A stretch of 64,000 nucleotides of DNA from Terriglobia bacterium (GTDB lineage: Bacteria > Acidobacteriota > Terriglobia > Bryobacterales > Bryobacteraceae): contig JAIQEX010000019.1 in the NCBI GenBank assembly GCA_020073615.1, positions 1 through 64,000 on the forward strand. The letters run 5' to 3'. Within the stretch, counting starts at the first letter, position 1. The number at the start of each line of letters is the position of its first letter. Positions 34,739-43,774 of this stretch are shown one piece after another. Below the pieces are notes generated by a model, which was not told the origin of the DNA, did no database searches, and saw nothing but the letters and a program-made list of their open reading frames with translations. The translations under genes were made by a program, and so were the position numbers.

Positions 34739-35802
34739 GAGTCGCCGGCGTCATGAGCGGGACCTCGCTCGACGGCATCGATGTGGCCATTGTGGAAGTG
34801 CGCGGACGGCGCGTCGAAACGATCGGGTTTCAGTCCACGCCCTACCCGCGGGCGATGCGCGCGGCGATCCTCGGCGCCGCCACGCCAGCGGATGTGTCGC
34901 GTCTGAATTTTCAGCTTGGCGAGCTGTACGCGCGGGCCGTTCTGCACGCCGTCCAGCGATTTGGCGCCGTGGAGCTGATCGGCTGCCATGGGCAGACCGT
35001 CTACCACCAGGGCGGCGCGCACACCTTACAGATCGGCGAGCCGGCCGTTGTGGCCGAGCGCACCGGGGTTCCCGTGGTTTCGAATTTTCGCGCGCGCGAT
35101 ATCGCCGCCGGCGGCCAGGGCGCGCCCCTGGTACCTTACGTCGATTACCTGCTGTTCCGCCACCCGAAGCGCACGCGCATCGCTCTGAATATCGGCGGTA
35201 TCGCCAACATTACGGTGATCCCGCCTGCAGCCGCGCCCGAAGAGGTGGTGGCATTCGATACCGGACCCGGCAACATGGTCATCGACGCTCTGGCGAGCGA
35301 GTACACCAGGGGGAAGTTATGTTTCGACCGCGGCGGCCGTATCGCCGGCGCAGGCAAGGTCAACCGCGCGCTCCTCGAGGAACTGCTCGCCGACCGCTAC
35401 TACCGGCATCCGCCGCCCAAAAGCGCGGGCCGCGAGCAATATGGCGTGGAATTCGTCACGCGGATGAAACGATCGCGCCTGCCCCTGCGCGATCTGGTCG
35501 CGACCGCCACCGTATTGACGGCCGCAACCATCGCCATGGGCGTGACGCCGCGAGCGCCCCGCAATTCCGACCTGATTGTCTCCGGCGGCGGCGTACACAA
35601 TCCCGTCATCATGGGACATCTCGCCGCTCTTCTGCCGGGAGTCCGCATCTCCACGTCTACCGATCACGGCATCGACGCCGATGCCAAAGAAGCCATCGCG
35701 TTCGCGGTGCTGGCATACCGGACATGGCGCCGCGAGCCCTCCAACCTGCCCTCCGCCACGGGTGCGCGCCGCGCGGTCGTGCTCGGCAGCCTTACGCCGT
35801 AG
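34735..35802 (+). CDS. anmK: anhydro-N-acetylmuramic acid kinase
   Basis: This 355-residue enzyme phosphorylates and opens 1,6-anhydro-MurNAc released by lytic transglycosylases, feeding peptidoglycan recycling. Marks: VAGVMSGTSLDGIDVAIVE (ATP site), GCHGQTVYHQ, NFRARDIAAGGQGAPLVPYV, NIGGIANITVI, FDTGPGNMVIDA and the C-terminal SGGGVHNP. It overlaps mutS by 4 bp and the small zinc-binding gene by 11 bp (convergent). Confidence 0.95.
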   Translation: MRVAGVMSGTSLDGIDVAIVEVRGRRVETIGFQSTPYPRAMRAAILGAATPADVSRLNFQLGELYARAVLHAVQRFGAVELIGCHGQTVYHQGGAHTLQIGEPAVVAERTGVPVVSNFRARDIAAGGQGAPLVPYVDYLLFRHPKRTRIALNIGGIANITVIPPAAAPEEVVAFDTGPGNMVIDALASEYTRGKLCFDRGGRIAGAGKVNRALLEELLADRYYRHPPPKSAGREQYGVEFVTRMKRSRLPLRDLVATATVLTAATIAMGVTPRAPRNSDLIVSGGGVHNPVIMGHLAALLPGVRISTSTDHGIDADAKEAIAFAVLAYRTWRREPSNLPSATGARRAVVLGSLTP

Positions 35803-36040
35803 AGCGGCGGAAACTGGGCTGTGTTTCGTGCGCGGGTTCCTGTGGGGGAACCGGCTGGCCTATGCGCATCCCGTCCCAGTCGTACGCCAGTTCCTTGCCG
35901 CAGTCCAGACAGGCGACATAAGTGGCGCTTCGCGCGGCACCGGAAGCGGTAAACCCAGCGGCTTTCCGCGTCGGAGTCAGCGGAAACGTGGTGTGTTGAT
36001 GAGAACATCCAAACAGCGTGTCGATAATCGATTGAAGCAT
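35792..36040 (-). CDS. small putative zinc-binding protein, conserved in acidobacteria
   Basis: This 82-residue protein contains FGCSHQHTTFPLTP and TYVACLDCGKELAYDW. The Cys-x-His near the start and the later CxxC could bind one zinc. I recall similar short proteins in acidobacterial genomes, but no function is known to me. ATG 36040 is preferred over the longer frame upstream, which lacks a similar start context. Confidence 0.65.
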   Translation of the reverse strand: MLQSIIDTLFGCSHQHTTFPLTPTRKAAGFTASGAARSATYVACLDCGKELAYDWDGMRIGQPVPPQEPAHETQPSFRRSTA

Positions 36041-36163
36041 CGTCGGGTCCCTCACACTGTTGGATTCGATACAGCGCGGGTAAGTTTCGCGTCCCCCGCA
36101 ATCGCGTACGGTACTATACACTCGAGGTTGGTACTACCGGCCCCGACAGAAGCTCAAGTCGCG

Positions 36164-37150
36164 CTACGCTAACAACCTGGAAGCAATCGCCTGCGCAATC
36201 AGACGTCCATGCAGGCGACCGTTTTCGATGAAGATCTCGTTAGTGTGCATTCCGGCTACAATTACTCCGGCAAGATACACGCCGGCGCGCTCGCTCTCGA
36301 GGGTGTCGGGATTGGTCCGCGGCCGGCGTGTTTCGGCTTCGAGCGTGATGCCGGTGGCATTCAGGAAATCCAGGTCCGGACGGTAGCCAATCAGGGCCAA
36401 AACAAAATCGTTCTTTAGTGTAATTTCGCCTTCCGGGGTCGCGACGCGCAACGAGTCCTTTAGAATCTCGACCACCCGGGACTGGAAGTACGCGGGAATC
36501 TCGCCATTCTTGATCCGGTTCTCGATGTTCGGCTTGATCCAGTACTTCACCTTGCCCGACATCCCCGCCCCGCGATGAATCAGGGTCACACGGGCGCCGG
36601 TCCAGAAGAGCTCCAGCGCCGCAATCGCCGCGGAATTCTTGCCGCCGATCACGGCCACGTCGTGGTTGTAATAGGGATGCGCCTCCTGGTAATAGTGCTG
36701 CACCTTATCCAGTTCCTCGCCGGGCACGCCCAGCATGTTGGGCACATCGTAGTATCCGGTGGCCAGCACCACTTTGCGCGCCTGGTAAATGTGGCTACAG
36801 CCCAGGCGATCCGTGGTCAACAGCTGGAACGCGTTGTCTTCGCCCGCGATCCGCTCCACGCGCTCGTACTGGCGTATGTCGAGCCGGTAATGTTCCGCCA
36901 CGCGCCGGTAATACTTCAACGCCTCGGTCCGATTGGGCTTCTCGTTGAGGCTGGTCATCGGAATGTTGCCGATTTCGAGCAGTTCCGGCGTGGTGAAAAA
37001 ACTCATGTTGGCGGGATAGTGGTAAATCGAATTCACCACGCACCCCTTCTCTACGAGCACGGTCTTCACGCCGCGCTGCTGCAGCTCGATGCCGCAGGCC
37101 AGGCCGGTGGGTCCGGCGCCCACCACCAGCGCGTCGCAGGATTCCGTCAC
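36164..37150 (-). CDS. ypdA: YpdA-like bacillithiol disulfide reductase
   Basis: This 328-residue FAD/NAD(P)H oxidoreductase has an N-terminal FAD motif (ALVVGAGPTGLACGIEL), YPANMSFFTTPELLEIG, a second nucleotide motif (DVAVIGGKNSAAIAALEL) and the YpdA-type C-terminus AGVIVAGMHTNEIFIENGRL. YpdA keeps bacillithiol reduced, matching bshA elsewhere in this window. The GTG start at 37150 overlaps the alaS stop (GTGA), so it follows alaS in the same transcript. No CxxC redox pair is visible, as is normal for YpdA. Confidence 0.88.
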   Translation of the reverse strand: MTESCDALVVGAGPTGLACGIELQQRGVKTVLVEKGCVVNSIYHYPANMSFFTTPELLEIGNIPMTSLNEKPNRTEALKYYRRVAEHYRLDIRQYERVERIAGEDNAFQLLTTDRLGCSHIYQARKVVLATGYYDVPNMLGVPGEELDKVQHYYQEAHPYYNHDVAVIGGKNSAAIAALELFWTGARVTLIHRGAGMSGKVKYWIKPNIENRIKNGEIPAYFQSRVVEILKDSLRVATPEGEITLKNDFVLALIGYRPDLDFLNATGITLEAETRRPRTNPDTLESERAGVYLAGVIVAGMHTNEIFIENGRLHGRLIAQAIASRLLA

Positions 37151-39783
37151 AGCTTGCTCTCGACTTCGCGATACACGCCCGCCAGTGCGCCATCGAGCGC
37201 GGAAGCGTCCTTGCCGCCGCCTTCGGCCATGTCCGGCCGCCCGCCGCCCTTGCCGCCCACGGCCTGCGCCAGCGCGGCCGCGAGCTTGCCGGCGTGAATC
37301 TTGCCGGTCAGGTCTTTGGTGACCGCCGACACGATCGAAACGTTGCCGTCTTCGGCCGCAGCCAGCACCACCACCGCCGACTTCCACTTGTTGCGCAGCG
37401 AATCGGCCAGCGACCGCATCTGCTGCCGGTCCATGCCGTCCACCCGCGCGGCCAAGACTTTCGAGCCGTTCACGGTGTGCGCTTCCGCTTCGAGCGACCC
37501 GGCGCGCGCCTGCGCCAACTGCTCCTTCAACTGCTCCACCTGCCGCGCGAGCGCGCGCTCGGTGGCCAGCGCCTTCTCCACGTGCTCGATCAGCTCCGGC
37601 TCGGAGGCCCGCATCAATCCCGCGATGCGCCGCAGCGCGCCGGTGGACTCCTGATACTGCCGCAGCGCCGCTTCCCCGGTGATGGCTTCGATGCGCCGCA
37701 CGCCCGCGGAAATGCTCCCTTCGTATACGATTTTGCAAATGCCGATGTCGCCCGTGCGGTGCACGTGCGTGCCACCGCACAGCTCGCGGCTGAAGCCCGG
37801 CACGGAAACGACGCGCACCTCCTCGCCGTATTTCTCGCCGAACAGCGCCATCGCGCCGGTGGCGATGGCCTCTTCGAGCGCCATCACCTTAGTCTCGACC
37901 CCGATGTTGCGCAGGATCTCCTCGTTCATCAGCCGCTCGATCTCCTCCGTCTCGGCGTGATCCACGGCCGCGTAGTGGGTGAAGTCGAAGCGTAGCCGGC
38001 CGGGATCCACCACGCTGCCCGCCTGCTTCACGTGCGTACCCAGCACCTGGCGCAGCGAGGCGTGCAGTAAGTGCGTGGCGGTGTGGTTGCGCCGTGTGGC
38101 GTCGCGCACCGGCGCCGCCACCTCGGCGCGCAGCACATCGCCCACGCGCACCGGCGCCTGCGCCACGATCTGGTGCACCGTCAGCCCGGGCACTCCCGGG
38201 AAAGTCGTGGCCACGTCCGCCACCTTCTCGCCCGCGGCAGAATACAGCCAGCCGCGATCGCCCACCTGCCCGCCCGCTTCCGCATAAAACGGCGTCTGGT
38301 CGAACACCAGTTCGCCCTTGGCCCCGGCCGGCACCTCCTCCACCGACTGCTTGTTCAGCAGCAGGCCGATTACGCGCGAAGTGGCTTCCAGCTCGCGGTA
38401 CCCCAGGAACCGGGTGCGCCCCTGCTCCAGCAGCTTCTGATAGTCCGTAGTAACCGCGGCCTTTTCCGCGCCCTTCCAGCTTGCCCGCGCGCGCACGCGC
38501 TGCTGCTCCATCTCCTGCTCGAAGCCCGCGCGGTCGATGGCGAGCGAATGCTCGCGCGCCATCTCCTCCTGCTCATCGAGCGCCAGCCCATAGGTGTCGT
38601 AGAGCTTGAAGGAAACCGCCCCCGGAATGGTATTGCCCGCGACCGTCCTGATGGCCTCCTGGAACACCTTCTCGGCCACCAGGAACGTGGTGGCGTAGCG
38701 GTGCTCTTCGTCCTTCACCACGCGCGCCACGCGCTGCACGGTCTCGATCAACTCCGGGTAGGCGGATTGCATGTGCTCGGCTACGAAGCCGCTGAGCTTG
38801 TACAGGAACGGCTCCTCCACGCCGATCAGGCGCGCGTTCCGCAGGGCGCGCCGCATGATTTTGCGCAGCACGTAGCCGCGCCCTTCGTTGGCGGGCAGCA
38901 CCCCGTCGTGGATCAGAAACACCGTGGAACGCGCATGGTCCGCCACGATGCGCAGCGCCGTATCGACGCGGGCGTCGGAGCCCGGCGTGACGTTGCACAG
39001 GCCGGCCGCGTGCAACATGATCGGCTGGATCAGGTCGGTGTCGAACACCGAGCACTTCCCCTGCATCACCGCGGCCACGCGGTCCAGTCCCATCCCGGTA
39101 TCGATCGAAGGGCGCGGCAGCGGCGTCAGCACGCCGTTCGCGTCGCGGTTGAACTGCATGAACACCAGGTTCCAGATTTCCACGAACCGGTCGCCGGCGT
39201 CGCTCGGAAACTGCTCGTGCTCGCGCCCCGGCGCCGCCGCCTCCACGCCCATGTCGTAGTGAATCTCCGAGCACGGCCCGCAGGGGCCGGTGTCGCCCAT
39301 CTGCCAGAAGTTGTCCTTTTCGTCGAGCCGGAAGATGCGGTCCTTAGGGACTCCCGCCACCTTCTGCCAAAGCTCCTCGGCCTCGTCGTCCTCGCGGAAC
39401 ACGGTCACGTACAGCTTCTGTTTGGGAAGCCCGTAATCCTTCGTGATCAGGTCCCAGGCGAATTCGATGGCCTCGGCTTTGAAGTAGTCGCCGAACGAGA
39501 AATTGCCCATCATCTCGAAGAACGTGAGATGGCGCCGCGTGTAACCGACATTTTCCAGATCGTTGTGCTTGCCACCGGCGCGTACGCACTTCTGCGCCGT
39601 GGCCGCGCGCGCATAGTCGCGTTTCTCCAGGCCCAGAAACACGTCCTTGAACTGGTTCATGCCCGCGTTGGTGAACAGGAGCGTAGGATCGTTCGCCGGG
39701 ACCAGCGAAGAGCTGCGCACCACACGGTGCCCGCGGGCGGCAAAGAAGTCGAGAAAGCGCTGTCTGATGTCGTGACCTGTCAC
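37147..39783 (-). CDS. alaS: alanyl-tRNA synthetase
   Basis: This full-length 878-residue class II synthetase has motif 1 region FFAARGHRVVRSSSLVPAND, motif 2 region FFEMMGNFSFGDYFK, the editing-domain zinc ligands NHTATHLLHA and CGGTHVHRTGDIG, and a C-terminal DHHA1-like domain ending in GGKGGGRPDMAEGGG. It charges tRNA-Ala and edits Ser/Gly mischarging. It is translationally coupled to the ypdA-like gene. Confidence 0.97.
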   Translation of the reverse strand: MTGHDIRQRFLDFFAARGHRVVRSSSLVPANDPTLLFTNAGMNQFKDVFLGLEKRDYARAATAQKCVRAGGKHNDLENVGYTRRHLTFFEMMGNFSFGDYFKAEAIEFAWDLITKDYGLPKQKLYVTVFREDDEAEELWQKVAGVPKDRIFRLDEKDNFWQMGDTGPCGPCSEIHYDMGVEAAAPGREHEQFPSDAGDRFVEIWNLVFMQFNRDANGVLTPLPRPSIDTGMGLDRVAAVMQGKCSVFDTDLIQPIMLHAAGLCNVTPGSDARVDTALRIVADHARSTVFLIHDGVLPANEGRGYVLRKIMRRALRNARLIGVEEPFLYKLSGFVAEHMQSAYPELIETVQRVARVVKDEEHRYATTFLVAEKVFQEAIRTVAGNTIPGAVSFKLYDTYGLALDEQEEMAREHSLAIDRAGFEQEMEQQRVRARASWKGAEKAAVTTDYQKLLEQGRTRFLGYRELEATSRVIGLLLNKQSVEEVPAGAKGELVFDQTPFYAEAGGQVGDRGWLYSAAGEKVADVATTFPGVPGLTVHQIVAQAPVRVGDVLRAEVAAPVRDATRRNHTATHLLHASLRQVLGTHVKQAGSVVDPGRLRFDFTHYAAVDHAETEEIERLMNEEILRNIGVETKVMALEEAIATGAMALFGEKYGEEVRVVSVPGFSRELCGGTHVHRTGDIGICKIVYEGSISAGVRRIEAITGEAALRQYQESTGALRRIAGLMRASEPELIEHVEKALATERALARQVEQLKEQLAQARAGSLEAEAHTVNGSKVLAARVDGMDRQQMRSLADSLRNKWKSAVVVLAAAEDGNVSIVSAVTKDLTGKIHAGKLAAALAQAVGGKGGGRPDMAEGGGKDASALDGALAGVYREVESKL

Positions 39784-39906
39784 GCAAAATTCCTTGTGGG
39801 TTGGACTATCTTCAATTGTAGCGGAGAGATTCCCAACGAATCCGGCGCGGCTCTCAGCGATCGGGCCGCGCTCGTGAAGCCGACGGCCGATCGCCGATCG
39901 CTTAAG

Positions 39907-41148
39907 CTACGCCAGCGCCTGTTCGAAATCGGCCAGCAGGTCGCGCCAGTCCTCGATGCCCACGGAGATGCGCACCAGCCCGTCTGTGATGCCGGATTCG
40001 GCGAGTTCCTGCGCGCTCGTGCCCGAGTGGATGGTGCTCTTGGGGTGGCACGTCAGGGTCTCGACGCCGCCCAGCGACACGGCGTTCTTGGCGATGCGTA
40101 TGCGCCGCAGAAAATCGAACGCCGCCGCCTTGCCGCCATGGAAATCGATGGAGAAGATCCCGCCCGGATACGCGCACTGCTTCTCGAAGATGCGCTTCTG
40201 CTCGGGATCGTCGAATAGCGTCGGATAGATGACGCGGCTCAGCTTCTTGTGGCCGTCGAGCGCTTCGGCCAGGCGCTGTGCGTTCTTGCTCTGGCGGTTC
40301 ATGCGCAGCGCCACGGTGGGCAGGCGGCCGTCCAGCATCCAGCACTCGTCGGGCTGGAGGATGTTGCCGAACATGTTGCGCCGGCTGCGGATCTTCTGGA
40401 TCATCTCGGAGCTTTTCGTGATCGCCACCCCGGCCAGCATGTCGCTGAACCCGGACAGGTACTTGGTGGCGGAGTACAGCACCAGGTGCGCGCCCAGCAG
40501 GAGCGGGTGCTGGAACGTGGGCCCGAGGAACGTGTTGTCCACCATCACCACCGGCTTGTCGGGGTGCTTCGCGGCGCTCTCGGCGACGCGCTCGATGTCG
40601 GTCATGATCAGCGTCGGGTTGGCGGGCGTCTCCAGAAGCACGATGCAGCAGTTCCTGGCCGACCGTATGGCCTCGTCGATGGCCGCCGCATCGCCCGACC
40701 GCACGGGAATGCCGTGTACCCCGAACGGCTCGAGAAACTTGTGGATCAGCCCCGTGGTGCCGCCGTACAGCGGAGTCGTGTACACGATGGTGCTGTCCGG
40801 CCGCGCGAATGTAAAGCATGCGGTCATCACCGCCGCCATCCCGGAATTGAAGACCGCCGCCTCGCGCGCCCCGGCTTCGAGCGGCACGATCTGGTCCTCC
40901 AGAATTTCGGAGTTCGGGTGGGAAAACCGCGAGTAGATGAGATCGGCGCGTTCCCCGTTGGCCGGTTTGATCTTCCCCATGGTGATGGCAAACGCGTGCT
41001 CGGCCGCCTCCGGGGTGGCAAACACATAGGTCGAGCTGCGAAAGACGGCCGGACGCGCCGACCCGAAAGACAAGCTCGGGTCGAACCCCCGGCTCAACAC
41101 CGCGGTCCGCGGCCGTACATCGTCATGAGCGTTTTCGTGATCCGCCAT
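39907..41148 (-). CDS. cystathionine gamma-synthase / methionine gamma-lyase family PLP enzyme
   Basis: This 413-residue Cys/Met-metabolism PLP enzyme carries the cofactor Lys in VLYSATKYLSGFSDMLAGV. Further marks are YSRFSHPNSEILEDQIVPLE, FNSGMAAVMTACF, TTPLYGGTTGLI and HPKSTIHSG near the C-terminus. Gamma-synthase, gamma-lyase and O-acetylhomoserine sulfhydrylase activities cannot be separated by eye. GGAG six bases upstream supports the start. Confidence 0.9.
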   Translation of the reverse strand: MADHENAHDDVRPRTAVLSRGFDPSLSFGSARPAVFRSSTYVFATPEAAEHAFAITMGKIKPANGERADLIYSRFSHPNSEILEDQIVPLEAGAREAAVFNSGMAAVMTACFTFARPDSTIVYTTPLYGGTTGLIHKFLEPFGVHGIPVRSGDAAAIDEAIRSARNCCIVLLETPANPTLIMTDIERVAESAAKHPDKPVVMVDNTFLGPTFQHPLLLGAHLVLYSATKYLSGFSDMLAGVAITKSSEMIQKIRSRRNMFGNILQPDECWMLDGRLPTVALRMNRQSKNAQRLAEALDGHKKLSRVIYPTLFDDPEQKRIFEKQCAYPGGIFSIDFHGGKAAAFDFLRRIRIAKNAVSLGGVETLTCHPKSTIHSGTSAQELAESGITDGLVRISVGIEDWRDLLADFEQALA

Positions 41149-41183
41149 AAAGTCTCCAAGGAGAGTGTAACGCGTAGCGAAGA

Positions 41184-41209
41184 AGCTGTCAGCTATTAGC
41201 CATCAGCTA
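41184..41209. repeat. AGCT-rich intergenic repeat
   Basis: The stretch 41184-41209 contains AGCT three times with partial dyad symmetry (CAGCTATTAGCCATCAGCTA). Similar AGCTGAT/GGCTAATAGC strings are common as dispersed intergenic sequences in many bacteria. Only one copy is seen in this window. Confidence 0.4.
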
Positions 41210-41302
41210 AGATGCGGATGGCAGGGGTGGATTATCCCGTTCCGTTGTATTCCTCTTCATTGAGTGAGCCAATAATAACTGTGAATTCCCGCAAATTAGA
41301 CC

Positions 41303-41331
41303 TTGACGCGTCCCCGAATCGGCAGTAAATA
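41303..41331 (+). promoter_or_regulatory. sigma70-type promoter
   Basis: TTGACG (41303-41308) and TAAATA (41326-41331) are separated by 17 bp and lie about 40 bp upstream of a gene with a strong ribosome site (GGAGGTGCT before ATG 41370). This is the clearest housekeeping-type promoter in the window. Confidence 0.6.
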
Positions 41332-41369
41332 AGATTTGCAGGTCTGATACCAGTTAATTCGGAGGTGCT

Positions 41370-41774
41370 ATGACGCAGCGTCTCTTAGTGGGGTTGCTGG
41401 CGCTGGGCGCCGTGTTGTGCGCGCAGCGCCGGGTGGATCCGCGGAACACCTACAGCCGCGCGATCTGTGTGGTTCCCATGACCGGCTGCGGCACGCCGGC
41501 CAATCCCAGGAGGCCGCAGCATGCGCCGTGGTCTCCTTCCCGGAAGCCCTCGCCCACGGGCATCATCGCCTTCTCGCACGTGGTGAGCGACGATGGCCGG
41601 TTCGCGCCGGTGGAGTTCGTGGCCCACGACTGGGCTGCCTTTCAGGCACTGTTCACCGATAAGAGCATTAAATTCTTCGAGAAGGGCAAGGACAAGAAGG
41701 ACGACATCGAGAAGGAGCTGAAGAAATACAAGAAGGACTTCGACCTGGAGAAGTTCGGGATGGTGATGCCATGA
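41370..41774 (+). CDS. exported protein of unknown function
   Basis: This 134-residue protein has a signal peptide (LLVGLLALGAVLCAQ), a Cys-containing Pro-rich section (VVPMTGCGTPANPRRPQ) and a highly charged C-terminal helix (FFEKGKDKKDDIEKELKKYK). I do not recognise the family. It has a strong promoter and ribosome site, and its stop overlaps the next start (ATGA). Confidence 0.65.
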   Translation: MTQRLLVGLLALGAVLCAQRRVDPRNTYSRAICVVPMTGCGTPANPRRPQHAPWSPSRKPSPTGIIAFSHVVSDDGRFAPVEFVAHDWAAFQALFTDKSIKFFEKGKDKKDDIEKELKKYKKDFDLEKFGMVMP

Positions 41775-42104
41775 GAAAGCTTCAGGCAGGCGCGGCCCTG
41801 CTGCTGGCCAGCTCCGCCTGGGCGGGGGCGCCGTACTACCTGACCGACAACTTCGCCTCCATCGATGGCTCGCAGTGGACGGCGGCGGGGGCATTGGCGG
41901 CGCGCAGCGGGCTGGCGGCTATGGATGCCAACGGTGGCTCGCTGGTCTCGCGCATTCCGATCCCCGACGGAAGCGGCGAAGCCGAGGTGCACCTTGCTGT
42001 TCGTGGCGGGGCTGACGGGCTCTGCCAACAGCCCGTTCGGGCAGCCTCCGGATACGGTCGGGTGGGGGTACAACGTCATCACGAATCGTCGCCACTATCA
42101 CTAA
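41771..42104 (+). pseudogene. truncated exported protein remnant
   Basis: The first frame gives a signal peptide (LQAGAALLLASSAWAGA) and a folded-looking start (YYLTDNFASIDGSQWTAAGA, GSGEAEVHL). Its composition then collapses after about 41990. The neighbouring frame carries a coherent piece (FVAGLTGSANSPFGQPPD, then GWGYNVITNRRHYH and a stop at 42104). It looks like an exported gene missing its middle and shifted in frame; the formal open frame runs to 42175. Function unknown. Confidence 0.4.
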
Positions 42105-42171
42105 TGTCCCGCGAGCCGCCCGCCGATAAACATCGTAGAGCTCGGAATTGGAAGCGGCAACAAGGAGAACT

Positions 42172-42630
42172 ATGACGTTTACGACGGCCCACTTTGGCCC
42201 CATCGCGGTAGACGAGACATCGATCATCGAATTCCCGGAGGGGCTGCCTGGGTTTGAAGACCGCCGGCGCTTTGTGGCGCTCCAGCAGCCCGCCCACCAG
42301 GGCTTGGTGTTTCTCCAAAGCCTGGAGATCGCCGCCCTCTGTTTCCTGGCGCTGCCGGTGCTATCCGTGCGCCCGGACTATCGGCTCGCCATGACGCCGG
42401 AAGACCTGAAGCTGTTGGGCTTTCCCGAGGACCACAGCCCCGAAATCGGCAGCGAGGTGGTGGCGCTGGCGATCCTCTCCCTGACGGAAGGCGAAGAGCC
42501 CACCGTCAACCTGCTGTCACCCGTGGTGATTCACACGCAAACGCGGCGCGCCGTCCAGGCCATCCGCCCCGACGACCGTTACGGCTGCCGCGAAGCGCCG
42601 CTCCGGGAAGAAGTGGCTGTATGCTCGTGA
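42172..42630 (+). CDS. fliW: flagellar assembly factor FliW
   Basis: This 152-residue protein has FGPIAVDETSIIEFPEGLPG and FEDRRRFVAL at the N-terminus, and VALAILSLTEGEEPTVNLL and SPVVIHTQTRRAVQ later, all typical of FliW. FliW binds flagellin and CsrA and relieves CsrA repression of flagellin translation. AAGGAGAACT before ATG 42172 fixes the start. It overlaps csrA by 10 bp, the usual gene pair, although no flagellar genes lie in this window. Confidence 0.93.
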   Translation: MTFTTAHFGPIAVDETSIIEFPEGLPGFEDRRRFVALQQPAHQGLVFLQSLEIAALCFLALPVLSVRPDYRLAMTPEDLKLLGFPEDHSPEIGSEVVALAILSLTEGEEPTVNLLSPVVIHTQTRRAVQAIRPDDRYGCREAPLREEVAVCS

Positions 42631-42854
42631 TCCGGCGTCACACGGGCCAGTCCATACGGGTGGGCGAGGCGGAGATCCAGGTCATCGAGTGCGGCCACAA
42701 CCGCGTCAAACTGGGCATCAGCGCCGCCCGGGACATTCCCGTGGTGCGTACCGAAGTCGAGCTCACCCGCGAGCAGAACCTCACCGCCGCGCGTCCGGTC
42801 TCGCCCGCCGCGCTTTCCGGCGTGCTGCGGGACATTCGCGGATTTTCCCCTTAA
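42621..42854 (+). CDS. csrA: carbon storage regulator CsrA
   Basis: This 77-residue RNA-binding regulator has MLVIRRHTGQSIRVGEAEIQ, the core VKLGISAARDIPVVR and the following ELTREQN helix. It represses translation by binding GGA motifs in leaders. Its C-terminal tail is slightly longer than usual. It directly overlaps fliW, its protein antagonist. Confidence 0.95.
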   Translation: MLVIRRHTGQSIRVGEAEIQVIECGHNRVKLGISAARDIPVVRTEVELTREQNLTAARPVSPAALSGVLRDIRGFSP

Positions 42855-42918
42855 AGCTTCCGCCCGCCGCGGGTGCACCACGGTCCCGCTGCTCCCTGCG
42901 CTATGATCGTTATTCGCT

Positions 42919-43503
42919 ATGCATTCCCGCCGGCTCGCCTGTTTCCTGCTGGGGCTGTGGCTGGGCGGCAGCCTGCTGATGGTCTGGATCGCGACCGGCA
43001 ACTTCCGCTCGGCCGACCGCGCGCTCGAGCAGCCCAACCCAGCCGTCGCGCTTCAGATCAAGACCTTCGGCTTCACCCAGACGCGCCTGCTGCTGCGCTA
43101 CCAGATTTCCGAGCAGAACCGCCTGTCCCTGGAGACCTGGGAGTACGCGCAGCTTTTCTTTGGCATCTTCCTTTTCTTCTTCTTCCTGTTCGGCACCGGG
43201 GAAGGCAAATTCTCCCTGGCGGCCGTCCTCTGCATGCTGGCGATCGTCGTTTTCCAACGCTTCCTGCTGACCCCACAGCTTATCGGGCTGGGGCGCAGCA
43301 TCGATTTCCTCCCCGACGCGGCGTCGCACGAACACAAGCAGTTCCAGGTAATCTCCCAGGCGTACTCCATAATCGAGCCGGTCAAGTGGGTGCTGGGCCT
43401 GGCACTGGCGGCGGTCATGATCTGGCGCCGCGGGCGGTCAGGATATGCCGGGCAGGAGATCGATCTGATCGATAAGGCCTACCACGGCCATGTCGATCGG
43501 TGA
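42919..43503 (+). CDS. four-helix membrane protein of unknown function
   Basis: This 194-residue protein has four membrane helices, at about residues 7-26 (CFLLGLWLGGSLLMVWIA), 78-94, 99-116 and 154-169. A soluble loop between helices 1 and 2 contains RYQISEQNRLSLETWEY, and SHEHKQFQVISQAYSIIEPV precedes the last helix. It resembles DUF4149-type small membrane proteins in layout, but I cannot confirm the family. Confidence 0.7.
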   Translation: MHSRRLACFLLGLWLGGSLLMVWIATGNFRSADRALEQPNPAVALQIKTFGFTQTRLLLRYQISEQNRLSLETWEYAQLFFGIFLFFFFLFGTGEGKFSLAAVLCMLAIVVFQRFLLTPQLIGLGRSIDFLPDAASHEHKQFQVISQAYSIIEPVKWVLGLALAAVMIWRRGRSGYAGQEIDLIDKAYHGHVDR

Positions 43504-43774
43504 TTGCGAGGGCCCGCCGATCGCCACTTCCCGGATTTCGCGTGCGCCATTGGCGGAACAGAGGGTTTTCGGCCTCGGAGCGCACCTGCGACGCTTGTCA
43601 TCCACGACGCCTGCCTCACTTAGCGAATTTTAATGCGGCCCGGGACCGGCGGATTGAAACCTGCCGCCGGAGGGTTCGTCTAAAATTGCGTTCCCGCGTC
43701 CCGCGTCTGTGACCAAGGCGAGCGTCTCAGCCGCACCGCAGCCGTAGCTCGCCGCGGAGGGTTGGTATACCGGT

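Noticed and set aside
38071-40218. Plus-strand 715-codon frame across alaS and the PLP gene
   Set aside because: It is antisense to two clearly identified genes and shows no homology features.
41149-41369. Possible SAM riboswitch upstream of the Cys/Met PLP gene
   Set aside because: The gap shows no recognisable SAM-I/II core or terminator on the minus strand. I see only an AGCT repeat and a plus-strand promoter.
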